Counted from the first letter of the stretch, positions 1 to 7,555 are shown. The stretch: DNA of 13,758 nt from an uncultured Bacteroidales bacterium (GCA_947074165.1 CAMTOT010000040.1:1-13758); one strand, 5' to 3'. Made by a program: numbers and translations. The notes: generated from the sequence alone by a model not told the origin.

Positions 1-821
1 TACATAATAGGGTCGATACGAGCCATACCAATATTCTGAATCACGCGAAGGTGAGTAAGATATTCCTGACCGAAAGTCATCCAGAAACGCGCGCGTTTGA
101 TAGTCGGGAAGTTTTTAACAAGAGACTCAAGTTCTTCGTGATAAAGCACGTAAGATTCGCGAGGACCGATGTTAGGGTATGTGATAGGCTGGTGTATCTC
201 GTGTGGTTCTGTTTCAACCCACTGACCATTTTCCCAGTAACGACCTTTCTGAGTAACCTCACGGATGTTGATTTCCGGATTGAAGTTAGTCGCGAAAGCC
301 TTACCGTGGTCGCCTGCGTTACAGTCAACGATGTCAAGGTATTCCATTTCGTTGAAGTAGTGTTTAGCAGCGTAAGCAGTAAATACGCCTGATACACCCG
401 GGTCAAAACCGCAACCAAGGATAGCGGTAAGACCTGCTTCTTCGAAACGTTTTTTGTAAGCCCACTGCCAGCTGTATTCAAACTTCGCTTCATCAAGAGG
501 CTCGTAGTTTGCAGTGTCAAGATAGTTTACGCCGGTCTGAAGACACGCTTCCATTATAGTCAAATCCTGGTAAGGAAGCGCGACGTTAATAACAATATCA
601 GGTTTGTGCGTGTTAAACAGCGCAACAAGTTCTTCAACATTATCAGCATCAACCTGTGCTGTTGTGATACGGTCACTACCTATAGCCTCAGCTATAGCGT
701 CACATTTAGATTTTGTGCGGCTTGCAAGTACAATCTCAGTAAATACATCCGGATTCTGAGCTACTTTGTGAGCAACAACAGTACCTACACCACCGGCACC
801 AATAATCAAAACTTTTCCCAT
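1..821 (-). CDS. Saccharopine dehydrogenase-family enzyme, probable carboxynorspermidine/carboxyspermidine dehydrogenase (3' end missing)
   Basis: Reading leftward from the ATG at 821 gives 273 uninterrupted codons that run off the left edge. Family members are about 400 residues, so roughly the last 125 are missing. The N-terminus is a Rossmann fold with the dinucleotide motif GAGGVG at residues 8-13. It is followed by a strand ending in ASR (33-35), which suits NADP binding, and by conserved blocks NVALPYQD (79-86), YLDTANYE (100-107) and GCGFDPGVSG (136-145). These match the saccharopine dehydrogenase-like family that in Bacteroidota performs the reductive condensation of aspartate semialdehyde with putrescine or diaminopropane, the alternative spermidine route. 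The protein should be cytosolic. The substrate assignment is from family knowledge; a true lysine-pathway saccharopine dehydrogenase is less likely. A TACCTTTG promoter element lies about 80 bases upstream. The partner decarboxylase is not in the window. Confidence 0.85.
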   Translation of the reverse strand, partial: MGKVLIIGAGGVGTVVAHKVAQNPDVFTEIVLASRTKSKCDAIAEAIGSDRITTAQVDADNVEELVALFNTHKPDIVINVALPYQDLTIMEACLQTGVNYLDTANYEPLDEAKFEYSWQWAYKKRFEEAGLTAILGCGFDPGVSGVFTAYAAKHYFNEMEYLDIVDCNAGDHGKAFATNFNPEINIREVTQKGRYWENGQWVETEPHEIHQPITYPNIGPRESYVLYHEELESLVKNFPTIKRARFWMTFGQEYLTHLRVIQNIGMARIDPIM

Positions 822-1134
822 TTCGATAATTACAGTTTAATGTTTTATAAGGAGTGAATATTATTAATCCTTTTGCTGTAACAATACAGCATTTTAGTAA
901 GCAAAGGTAATAAATATTTACTTTTATGCTTATCCGTAGAGTGACTTTTCAGTCATTTTGTGTTTATAATGTGGCTGATAAACCAAATGTTTGTTAATAA
1001 GTTGAAATAATGTGAATTCTTATTTTAGTAAGATAGGTTAAATTTAATAGCTGTATGGAGAAACAAAGCAATGCCTAAAATTGTTTATTAATATACAGAG
1101 ATACATTTTGTTATATCACGAAAATATTTGACTT
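822..1134. other. Divergent intergenic region without a gene
   Basis: This 313-base AT-rich gap separates a leftward and a rightward gene. The only signal I can support is the minus-strand TACCTTTG at 902-909. A 5-bp inverted repeat (TGACT/AGTCA, 942-955) is too short to call. No exact TAnnTTTG element is present for the rightward gene, and I see no RNA gene or coding potential. Confidence 0.5.
902..909 (-). promoter_or_regulatory. -7 element of the saccharopine dehydrogenase-family gene
   Basis: On the minus strand this reads TACCTTTG, an exact match to the Bacteroidota -7 consensus TAnnTTTG. It would start transcription near position 895 and leave a leader of about 75 bases. No clear -33 TTG is seen at the expected spacing. 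Confidence 0.55.
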
Positions 1135-1503
1135 ATGACTACATGTCAGAGATATCAGATACCGGTCATAACGGTATCTATGATAAACCTATTGTTTATA
1201 TGGGCTTTATCACATAATGAGGTTTTGCCTTCATTTTTTTGTATAGTAGCCTTCTTTTCTTTTATGAATCTGTGTTTTGCCAAGGCTCAGGATAAAAGCA
1301 TAAGTGAGAATCCACATAAATTTATGTCATGTTTCGTAGCGGGAAAGGTTATAAAGTTTCTTTCTACGCTTGTGCTTGTATTTGGGATAGCTACATTCTT
1401 TGATCATGTATTTCTTGTTTCGCTTCTTAGTGTATGCGTTCTTTATTTGACCACTCTGCTTGTGGATCTTGCTATGTTTGTCAAGTATGTAAATAGTTAC
1501 TGA
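1135..1503 (+). CDS. Small four-helix integral membrane protein, unknown function
   Basis: The product is 122 residues and almost entirely hydrophobic. Four probable membrane helices lie at about residues 9-25, 31-50, 63-88 and 91-119. Short polar loops separate them; the loop between helices 2 and 3 (about 51-62) is charged (KAQDKSISENPHK). There is no signal peptide, lipobox or recognisable catalytic motif. Size and helix count resemble the small membrane proteins next to some ATP synthase operons (AtpI-like), but no ATP synthase gene is nearby and I do not claim that identity. It stands alone: a divergent gap lies upstream, and the downstream esterase gene has its own promoter 109 bases past the stop. 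I chose the ATG at 1135, which has no in-frame competitor that would better match the first helix. Confidence 0.6.
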   Translation: MTTCQRYQIPVITVSMINLLFIWALSHNEVLPSFFCIVAFFSFMNLCFAKAQDKSISENPHKFMSCFVAGKVIKFLSTLVLVFGIATFFDHVFLVSLLSVCVLYLTTLLVDLAMFVKYVNSY

Positions 1504-1589
1504 TAGGGGGAAAGGTGTGTTTTTTGTCGGAAAAGGTGCTTTTTCTATACACAGACACAGTAGTGGATATAAACTACACAATTATATAC

Positions 1590-1619
1590 ATTGTATTATT
1601 CTTCATGATGATAGTTTTG
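1590..1619 (+). promoter_or_regulatory. Promoter of the GDSL esterase gene
   Basis: ATTG (1590-1593) is followed after 18 bases by TAGTTTTG (1612-1619), an exact TAnnTTTG -7 element. Transcription would begin near 1625 and give a leader of about 20 bases before the ATG at 1645. The -7 element overlaps the left arm of an inverted repeat. Confidence 0.6.
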
Positions 1620-1656
1620 TAATATGTAAAATATTAAATCTATCATGATGAAGAAT
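1598..1656. repeat. 17-bp imperfect inverted repeat spanning the esterase promoter and start codon
   Basis: The left arm (1598-1614) and right arm (1640-1656) are reverse complements at 16 of 17 positions and are separated by 25 bases. Each arm carries the palindromic core TCATGA. The left arm overlaps the first bases of the -7 element and the right arm contains the start codon at 1645. A transcript from the promoter at 1612-1619 would lack the left arm, so a paired DNA operator is more plausible than an RNA hairpin, unless transcripts arrive from upstream. Confidence 0.6.
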
Positions 1657-3306
1657 TTTTTTATTATAGCGTCTGTTTCCTCTGCCATTCTTTGCGGGGC
1701 ATGTGCGGACAAAAAAGAAAAGATAAGGATACATACCCTTGGTGATTCTACAATGGAGAATCAGAATCCGGATATAAAAGATCAGAGGGGATGGCCTCAG
1801 ATGCTCAATCAGTTTCTTTCGGAAGATGTAGAAGTAATCAATCATGGTAAATCAGGTACAAGTTCGAAGTCATTTTATAAAAATGGTTTTTGGGAAAAAG
1901 CCAGGAATACGATAAAGCATGGTGATTATGTATTAATACAGTTTGCGCATAATGATGAAAAAGACGGGGGATTTGACGGAGAAACAGGTACAGTCGCGGC
2001 GGATTCGTTTCGTATTTATCTGTCTAAATATGTAGAAGAGGTAAGACTGGCGGGAGCGCATCCTGTTATCATGTCGGGAGTGGTGAGAAAGATGTATGAC
2101 CGCTCGGGGCTGATCTCCAGACGCGGGGCTCATGATCTTGGGGAATTTGTGCATCAGCGCATGGATAGTAAATATGATCCGGCAGATACTGTCACTTTTA
2201 ACTATACATACAACGCGCGGTATGTGGCAGATTCGTTGTCTTGTCCGTTTATAGATATGGCGGCGCTTACAAAGTCGCTTGCCGATTCTGTGGGGCAGAG
2301 TTTTGCCACTTCTGCTATTTATAATTTACCCAAAGACGGTACTCATTTTGGTGCGACCGGGGCGGCTTTTTTTTCTCGTTTGGCAGCGAGAGCTTTGTCG
2401 GGGAGTGTTATTGCATCTGAGTTATGTGATGCCGGCGCCTCGCTCCTTGTAAACCCTGTACGACATGATTATGGTAAGGTATATCTTAATATGAATAAGA
2501 TAGCCACGTTTGACGTCGTAAGGCCTGACTCAAAAGCAGGGTCACAAATAACTATTACAACTAAAAAACCATTTAGTGTATCACTTGACAAAGATAGTCT
2601 CTATTCATCTCGTATAGTTTTGGTAAATAAAGGTGACGCGATGGAGTATGACAAATTGTATATAAAAGCCGATCCGGATAGTGAAGGGAGCTTCGTCGGA
2701 GATGTAATTGTAAGTGACGGCAGATCAAAACGTACAATTACACTCAGTGGTATATCTCCGGTGTTGCTTGATACTGAGCCTGTGAGTGTAGAGTATTCGC
2801 TTACAAATCATGCTCAGAGTATAGTAAAAGGAGCGGTAAAAGCCACAGAGCTAAAGTGTGGCGATATGAACTTTGACGGTATGATCTGGAATGATAATCT
2901 TGGACTAAAAGGATCGATGGGAGATGAGCGCAGGAGGGTGTATTGCGCATCACCGGATGTATGGCCGTCAGAGGAGATTGATGTAGTATATACGAGGTAT
3001 CTCGAGTTTGCGCTTGATGTGATGCCTGGTTCGCGTCTGGATATAAAAAGAATATCTATAGAGGCAGGAGGTGGTGCCGGATACCGGATTGCATATTCGG
3101 ATACATATGAATTTATATCTGGCGTAACCCTGTTTGAAAGAGAAGCCTCAATGGGAAAAGATATTCTGAAGCACTCGGCACTAACTGATATTGAGGTAAA
3201 AGACAAGATATATTTCAGAATATATCCGTGGGTTGAAAATCCGGAAGGAAATGAAAAAATATGTGTTTCCGGTATTTTGATAGAAGGAGAACAGAGGCAG
3301 ATATGA
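1645..3306 (+). CDS. GDSL/SGNH esterase lipoprotein, rhamnogalacturonan acetylesterase-like (CE12-type)
   Basis: The 553-residue product starts with a hydrophobic signal ending at Cys20 (loose lipobox CGAC), so it is probably an outer-membrane or periplasmic lipoprotein. Residues 28-250 form an SGNH hydrolase. GDST carries the catalytic Ser35, HGKSG supplies Gly68, AHND supplies Asn103, and DGTHF supplies Asp231 and His234. The blocks NHGKSGTSSKSF and DGTHFGATGA are typical of rhamnogalacturonan acetylesterases, which remove acetyl groups from pectin. All catalytic residues are present. About 300 C-terminal residues are beta-rich: an Ig-like segment (about 270-365), then a jelly-roll-like segment (about 375-548). 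I do not recognise either; they may bind substrate. No SusC/SusD pair or other pectinase is visible, so pectin as substrate is family inference. The gene has its own promoter, and the downstream gene begins 50 bases past its stop. MM at the start leaves 1645 or 1648 as the initiator. Confidence 0.85.
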   Translation: MMKNFFIIASVSSAILCGACADKKEKIRIHTLGDSTMENQNPDIKDQRGWPQMLNQFLSEDVEVINHGKSGTSSKSFYKNGFWEKARNTIKHGDYVLIQFAHNDEKDGGFDGETGTVAADSFRIYLSKYVEEVRLAGAHPVIMSGVVRKMYDRSGLISRRGAHDLGEFVHQRMDSKYDPADTVTFNYTYNARYVADSLSCPFIDMAALTKSLADSVGQSFATSAIYNLPKDGTHFGATGAAFFSRLAARALSGSVIASELCDAGASLLVNPVRHDYGKVYLNMNKIATFDVVRPDSKAGSQITITTKKPFSVSLDKDSLYSSRIVLVNKGDAMEYDKLYIKADPDSEGSFVGDVIVSDGRSKRTITLSGISPVLLDTEPVSVEYSLTNHAQSIVKGAVKATELKCGDMNFDGMIWNDNLGLKGSMGDERRRVYCASPDVWPSEEIDVVYTRYLEFALDVMPGSRLDIKRISIEAGGGAGYRIAYSDTYEFISGVTLFEREASMGKDILKHSALTDIEVKDKIYFRIYPWVENPEGNEKICVSGILIEGEQRQI

Positions 3307-3324
3307 AAATTGTGTGAAAAAGGT

Positions 3325-3332
3325 TATATTTG
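3325..3332 (+). promoter_or_regulatory. -7 element upstream of the C_GCAxxG_C_C gene
   Basis: TATATTTG is an exact TAnnTTTG match and would start transcription near 3338, about 17 bases before the ATG at 3356. It argues against the earlier in-frame GTG at 3314, which would lie upstream of the transcript start. The -33 region is weak. Confidence 0.5.
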
Positions 3333-3355
3333 TTATAACTAAAATATTTAATGCT

Positions 3356-3817
3356 ATGAATATAGAAGAAAGAGTAGCACACGCAAAAGAATATTTTGCA
3401 AAGGGATATAACTGTTCGCAGGCCGTATTGTTGGCTTATGCCGATTATTACGGAATTGATAAGGATACGGCGGCTATGCTGTCTGCACCTCTTGGCGGCG
3501 GAGTGGGACGAATGAGAGAAGTCTGCGGCGCGGTGACAGGCATGGCGTTAGTAGTAGGTCTTAAATATCCGGCAGCTGATCCCACGAATAAGCCGGCAAG
3601 GATGGAGAACTACGCGGCAGTAAGAGAAGTGGCTAAGAGTTTTGAGGATAAATTCGGATCTATAGTTTGTCGTGAATTGCTTGCATTGAAAAAAGGAGAG
3701 GAGCCTCAGAACTCAGCGTCGGGGCATCCTATAGAAAGAAAGGGAGCACATTCATGCGCTGTTATTGTTGAAAACGCGGCAAGAATAGTGGGCGAAAAAC
3801 TGTCGAAAAAAGATTAA
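3356..3817 (+). CDS. C_GCAxxG_C_C family protein (putative redox protein)
   Basis: Starting at the ATG at 3356 gives 153 residues, the usual size for this family. The family is named for its spaced cysteines. Here they are Cys20 (GYNCSQAV), Cys57 in EVCGAVTG, Cys105 (GSIVCREL) and Cys134 (AHSCAV). The segment PLGGGVGRMREVCGAVTG (45-62) is the family signature. The protein is predicted cytosolic and helical, and the conserved cysteines suggest a redox or metal-binding role. No reaction has been established that I can name. An in-frame GTG at 3314 would add 14 residues (MKKVIFVITKIFNA), but these fall over the -7 element and are not family-like. No convincing terminator follows, so read-through into the next gene, 92 bases on, is possible. 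Confidence 0.85.
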   Translation: MNIEERVAHAKEYFAKGYNCSQAVLLAYADYYGIDKDTAAMLSAPLGGGVGRMREVCGAVTGMALVVGLKYPAADPTNKPARMENYAAVREVAKSFEDKFGSIVCRELLALKKGEEPQNSASGHPIERKGAHSCAVIVENAARIVGEKLSKKD

Positions 3818-3862
3818 AAACCTTTCACACAGTTAAAGACAATCCGGATAAAAAAACAAATT

Positions 3863-3885
3863 CACGCGGGCGTGTGTTATAATTT
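3863..3885 (+). promoter_or_regulatory. Possible promoter/operator before the short Rossmann-like gene
   Basis: A GC-rich inverted repeat (CACGC-GG-GCGTG, 3863-3874) stands out from its AT-rich surroundings. It is followed by TATAATTT (3878-3885), a partial match to a -7 element that lacks the final G. Together they could form an operator and promoter 25-47 bases before the ATG at 3910. This is a weak call. Confidence 0.25.
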
Positions 3886-3909
3886 AAACAATAATACACT
3901 CTTGTAGAT

Positions 3910-4290
3910 ATGAAAAAGTTGTTTAAAAATAATTTGATAGCCGTGTGCGGCGCGGAAACGCAGCAGGGGGCTTTGGTGATTGAGAAACTGCTCGAGGGAG
4001 GCGCAAAGGTTATAATCATTGCACCTACTCAGGTACATGTAGCAGAATGTATGGATGCTCAGGCATTGAAAGGTGATTATTCATCTAAAATATTGGGATT
4101 TCCCGGTGATTTGAAATGTAAAGATACCTGGGAAAAATTTATAGCTGATTATCCTGCCGTGGATACGATTATATTTAATCCTGATACATGCCTTTGCAAC
4201 AGACTATGTATAGCCGTGGATAACGCGGAAGATACTGATCCTTACGATTGTCAAAGTGAGGGTGATTGCGCTATTCCTGATTATCAGTAA
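3910..4290 (+). CDS. Short Rossmann-like (half-SDR) protein with cysteine-rich C-terminus
   Basis: The first 92 of 126 residues look like the cofactor-binding half of a short-chain dehydrogenase. Strand 1 is LIAVCGA (9-15), followed by a TQQG loop where SDRs have TGxxxGxG. Next come a helix, strand 2 AKVIIIAP (32-39), GDL (66-68) in the position of the SDR adenine-binding Asp, a helix, and strand 4 VDTIIFNP (84-91) in the position of the NNAG motif. The glycine motif is degenerate, and the catalytic Tyr-x-x-x-Lys half (normally another 120 or more residues) is absent. The tail instead has five cysteines (94, 96, 100, 114, 120) among acidic residues. No frameshift remnant of an SDR C-terminus is visible before the terminator, so this seems to be a complete short protein. 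Dehydrogenase activity is unlikely. Its function is unknown; the Cys-rich tail suggests metal or redox binding (inference). Confidence 0.6.
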   Translation: MKKLFKNNLIAVCGAETQQGALVIEKLLEGGAKVIIIAPTQVHVAECMDAQALKGDYSSKILGFPGDLKCKDTWEKFIADYPAVDTIIFNPDTCLCNRLCIAVDNAEDTDPYDCQSEGDCAIPDYQ

Positions 4291-4299
4291 CGTTTATTA

Positions 4300-4353
4300 T
4301 ATACAAAAAAAGCTGTCACATATACTTGATATGGTGACAGCTTTTTTTGTATA
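4300..4353. terminator. Strong bidirectional intrinsic terminator
   Basis: Two 20-base arms (4300-4319 and 4334-4353) are perfect reverse complements. The core is AGCTGTCAC/GTGACAGCT flanked by an A7 run on the left and a T7 run on the right. The loop pairs a little further (CATAT/ATATG with one bulge). The A and T runs give a U-tract in both directions. It therefore terminates the rightward gene ending at 4290 and the leftward lipoprotein gene ending at 4360. Confidence 0.9.
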
Positions 4354-4359
4354 TGATTA

Positions 4360-5202
4360 TTAATTGCCTGTATCAGGCTCTTTATCTTCAATTCGTTTCT
4401 TTAGATACTCAATCTTATTGTTGGCAATGTTTTTTTCCTGAGTCAGTCTTAATACATCCGAGAGCACATTGGCAAAGTCGTAATATTTAGCAATGTTACT
4501 CTTTGTCGTTTCATCAAGGTACATCACATATTTCTTATCTCCGAGATATGTTATCTTAATTCGTTCTTTGCTATTGGCGGCAATGAAAGCTATCACTCCG
4601 TTGTCTGCACCTTTCTTGTAAGTAACAATTTCAGACTTGTTGCCATTGTCGGAAAATCTGTAGTTTCTGCCTCCGTCGTACTCAATAATATCCGTCTGCA
4701 CGAAAGTCCCGTCGTTTGTTTCTGCCTTAATCGATGTATGGTTTATATTGTTTTTGCCAAAGAAAATGCTGTGAAGTTCAGGGGTACCATGTTCATCAAC
4801 TCTCATCCTCAGGTAACAACGTTCGGTGTTTTTCTCAATTACGTCATTTTTGATATAATACTGACCTATCACCTGATATTCGTTTTTCTCATAGACGAAA
4901 TCTTTAGATATAACCTCCGCGTCATTGTTTTTTGCCTCAAGAGTGGTTTCTATAAACGCTGCGTTACGTTCCTGTTCTTTAAGCTCAATGCGTCGCATAA
5001 GCTGGTTGGCCTGTTTGATCTTTTTGAACTCATTAGGAAACGTATTTTTCAGAGAATCAATATATATTTTAGAGTTATTGTATGATTCGATTTCATACAT
5101 CGCTTTAGCCTCCTTTAGTATCATACCGGCTTTTTTCTCATCACTGGAACACGAAGAAATAAGAATGACGAATGCCGAGGCAGCGAATAAATGTTTTATC
5201 AT
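4360..5202 (-). CDS. Putative lipoprotein with C-terminal coiled coil, unknown function
   Basis: The 280-residue product has a short N-terminal signal ending in the lipobox ISSC, which gives a lipidated Cys18. An anchor in the inner or outer membrane facing the periplasm is expected. Residues 26-95 are helical and lysine-rich (AKAMYEIESYNNSKIYIDSLKNTFP resembles a TPR-like helical hairpin). Residues 95-240 look beta-rich, and residues 243-275 form a probable coiled coil (LRLTQEKNIANNKIEYLKKRIEDKE). No enzyme motif is visible. The gene lies 84 bases downstream of relA on the same strand with no terminator or clear promoter between them, so co-transcription is plausible. It ends at the shared bidirectional terminator. 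I recognise it only as a Bacteroidales-type hypothetical lipoprotein. Confidence 0.75.
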   Translation of the reverse strand: MIKHLFAASAFVILISSCSSDEKKAGMILKEAKAMYEIESYNNSKIYIDSLKNTFPNEFKKIKQANQLMRRIELKEQERNAAFIETTLEAKNNDAEVISKDFVYEKNEYQVIGQYYIKNDVIEKNTERCYLRMRVDEHGTPELHSIFFGKNNINHTSIKAETNDGTFVQTDIIEYDGGRNYRFSDNGNKSEIVTYKKGADNGVIAFIAANSKERIKITYLGDKKYVMYLDETTKSNIAKYYDFANVLSDVLRLTQEKNIANNKIEYLKKRIEDKEPDTGN

Positions 5203-5286
5203 AAAAGAAGTTGTTGTTATTATTTTATAAGTATTAGTCTGAATAGTTGCGCAATATCAGAAAAAAGTGTCTGAAAAAGATGAAAA

Positions 5287-7506
5287 TCATGAGATGCGAA
5301 CCACATGTTTAACACCTTTAACAGTTTGAATCTTTTTCATAAGAGAATTTAAAGCACTCAGATTGTCTACCATAACACTTATATGTCCCTGGAAAAGCCC
5401 GTCATTTGAATCGATTGATATCGAACGCATAGACATATTTTTCTCTTTTGATATGATAGATGTGATGTTTGTCACAATGCCAATATCATCGTTGCCGACT
5501 ACACGAAGCGTGATTGTATATTGATCACCTGACTGTCCGCACCATCTGGCGCGAATCACTCTGTACGGATACCTTGTCTGCATATCTTTCGCATTATTGC
5601 AGTCGCATCTATGTATCTTAATGCCGCCCTGTATGGATACGAATCCGAAAACATCATCTCCATAAATCGGATTGCAGCATTTAGCCAGTTTGTATTCTAC
5701 ACCCTTAATGTTTTTATCAATGACAAGCACATCATCTTTGCCGCTCTCTTTTTCTTCCGGCATCACGGTAGGGGCTACGAATCCTTCTGCTGTACGAAGT
5801 TCTTTATTCTCAAACGGTTCTTTTTCCTGTCTCTCTATTTCAGAATATTTATCAAGGATATCGTTTATCTCAAGAGTTCCGGTCGCAAGGTTGTAGAAGA
5901 ACGATGTCATCGTCTTGTATCCCATCTTTTTGATCAGCTTCATCAGTATAGACTCCTCTATATCGATTTTTCTGTTTTTAAACCTGCGCACAAGAAGTTC
6001 TTTACCAAACTCAGCCTCTTTATGCTCGGCCTCCTTCAGTGTTTGTCTAATCTTAACTCTTGCTTTGGATGTACATACTATATTAAGCCAGTCTTGTTTT
6101 GGAGACTGTTGAGGTGAGGTAAGTATCTCAATCTGATCACCGCTGTTGAGTACGTGGTTTATCTTAACATTGCGGTTATTAATCTTTGCGCCCACACACT
6201 TGCTGCCGAGTTTTGTATGTATCATAAACGCGAAGTCAAGCACCGTAGCACCTTTTGGTAGTTTATGAAGATCCCCATTTGGTGTAAATACAAATATCTC
6301 CTCGTTATATAGATTCATCTTGAAGTTCTTCATCAATTCATTAGGCGAAGAATTATTTTCAAGAACCTCACGTATGTTACTCAACCACTGATCAACGCCG
6401 TTTTCTCCCTTAATACCTTTGTATTTCCAGTGAGCCGCAAGACCTCGCTCCGCGATTTCGTCCATTCTTTTGCTTCGTATCTGTACCTCTACAAATCGTT
6501 TTTGAGGTCCGAGTACAGTTATGTGAAGTGACTCATAACCATTACTTTTGGGTATCGAAAGCCAATCTTTCAGACGTTTTGGATTGGGCTGGTACATATC
6601 TGTTACTATAGAATATACCTGCCAGCATTCTGCTTTTTCTTTAATCTCTTCAGTATCAAGAATTATGCGGATGGCAAAAAGGTCATAAATATTTTCAATG
6701 TCAGTATTCTGTTTTTTAATCTTGTTCCAGATAGAGAAAATAGATTTAGTACGCCCTTTTATTGAGTATTTAAGTCCGGTCGCGTCAAGACGTTTTTTCA
6801 GAGGTTCGATAAATGACCTGATATACGCCTCACGAGCTACCTTAGTCTGATTAAGCTTATGAGCGATATCGGTGTAAATCTCTCTGTGTTTATATTTCAG
6901 GGTCATGTCTTCGAGCTCAGACTTAATGTTATAAAGTCCGAGTCTGTGAGCGAGCGGAGTATAAAGAAACTCACATTCGTTAGTAACCTCAAGTCTGTAT
7001 TTTTCGTTTGGATGATGATTAATCATACGCATAAGCGCCAGTCTGTCTGCAATCATCACAATGATGACGCGGATATCTTCGGCGAAGGAAAGAAGAAGCT
7101 TACGGAAATTATCTGACTCAATAACCTCATCTTTAACGTAAAGTGAGTTAATCTTGATCAGACCGTTAAGGATTGTTTCTATATCCGGACCAAATTCCTT
7201 AGCAAGCTGGGCAGTAGAGATAAGCCCGTTACTGCAAAGAGGATATAGTATGACGGCAAGAAGCGAATGCTTCTTAAGCCCCACTTCTTTAAATAAAATA
7301 ACTGTGGTACTCAGGTTTTTAATAAGCAGATTGATGCCTTGCTCCGTTCTGTTATATACACCTTTCTCTATACCGAAAATAACCAGCTCCTTAATTTTTC
7401 TCCACTCTTCTTTTGTAAAGTAAGAGTACGCTTCGTCATAAATCGTCTTGTATAACTTGACAAAGTCTTTTCTTTCCTGTTCTGTAAATAGTGAAATATG
7501 CTCCAT
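5287..7506 (-). CDS. relA: RelA/SpoT-family (p)ppGpp synthetase, RelA-type with degenerate hydrolase domain
   Basis: The 739-residue protein has the full long-RSH order. A pseudo-hydrolase domain (about 20-200) precedes the synthetase domain (about 235-365), which has GRTKSIFSIWNKI (251-263), YDLFAIR with Asp275, RLKD (311-314), GYESLH (323-328) and VEVQIR with Glu340. Then come TGS (about 404-465), a helical region, a zinc-finger-like segment (Cys610, Cys611, His632, Cys634, Cys636) and a C-terminal ACT domain (664-739). It would make (p)ppGpp from ATP and GDP/GTP on ribosomes during amino-acid starvation. The hydrolase metal site is lost: the HD pair aligns with Tyr88-Pro89, the upstream His with Asn64, and the Asn of DRLHNMR with Leu158. 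Only Asp154 remains. The enzyme should therefore synthesise but not degrade the alarmone, which requires a separate SpoT/Rel elsewhere. It is divergent from the DUF4301 gene; no exact -7 element is seen for it. Confidence 0.93.
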   Translation of the reverse strand: MEHISLFTEQERKDFVKLYKTIYDEAYSYFTKEEWRKIKELVIFGIEKGVYNRTEQGINLLIKNLSTTVILFKEVGLKKHSLLAVILYPLCSNGLISTAQLAKEFGPDIETILNGLIKINSLYVKDEVIESDNFRKLLLSFAEDIRVIIVMIADRLALMRMINHHPNEKYRLEVTNECEFLYTPLAHRLGLYNIKSELEDMTLKYKHREIYTDIAHKLNQTKVAREAYIRSFIEPLKKRLDATGLKYSIKGRTKSIFSIWNKIKKQNTDIENIYDLFAIRIILDTEEIKEKAECWQVYSIVTDMYQPNPKRLKDWLSIPKSNGYESLHITVLGPQKRFVEVQIRSKRMDEIAERGLAAHWKYKGIKGENGVDQWLSNIREVLENNSSPNELMKNFKMNLYNEEIFVFTPNGDLHKLPKGATVLDFAFMIHTKLGSKCVGAKINNRNVKINHVLNSGDQIEILTSPQQSPKQDWLNIVCTSKARVKIRQTLKEAEHKEAEFGKELLVRRFKNRKIDIEESILMKLIKKMGYKTMTSFFYNLATGTLEINDILDKYSEIERQEKEPFENKELRTAEGFVAPTVMPEEKESGKDDVLVIDKNIKGVEYKLAKCCNPIYGDDVFGFVSIQGGIKIHRCDCNNAKDMQTRYPYRVIRARWCGQSGDQYTITLRVVGNDDIGIVTNITSIISKEKNMSMRSISIDSNDGLFQGHISVMVDNLSALNSLMKKIQTVKGVKHVVRIS

Positions 7507-7555
7507 AACCCGAAAAAACTATCTTTTTGCGAATATATATTTTTTATTTTTAATG

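Noticed and set aside
77..520. 147-residue minus-strand open frame
   Set aside because: It is an out-of-frame shadow of the saccharopine dehydrogenase-family gene, which reads continuously in another frame and has clear family motifs.
942..955. Small hairpin TGACT-TTTC-AGTCA
   Set aside because: Only five pairs in an AT-rich gap, with no gene end nearby that it could terminate.
2814..3206. 130-residue minus-strand open frame inside the esterase gene
   Set aside because: Ser/Ile/Pro-rich composition typical of an antisense shadow; the plus-strand frame is intact and domain-bearing.
3314..3355. Earlier GTG start for the C_GCAxxG_C_C protein
   Set aside because: It lies upstream of the probable transcription start set by the -7 element at 3325-3332, and adds residues not typical of the family.
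5611..6117. 168-residue plus-strand open frame opposite relA
   Set aside because: Antisense to well-conserved RelA coding sequence, low-complexity Phe/Leu-rich product, no promoter and no recognisable motif.
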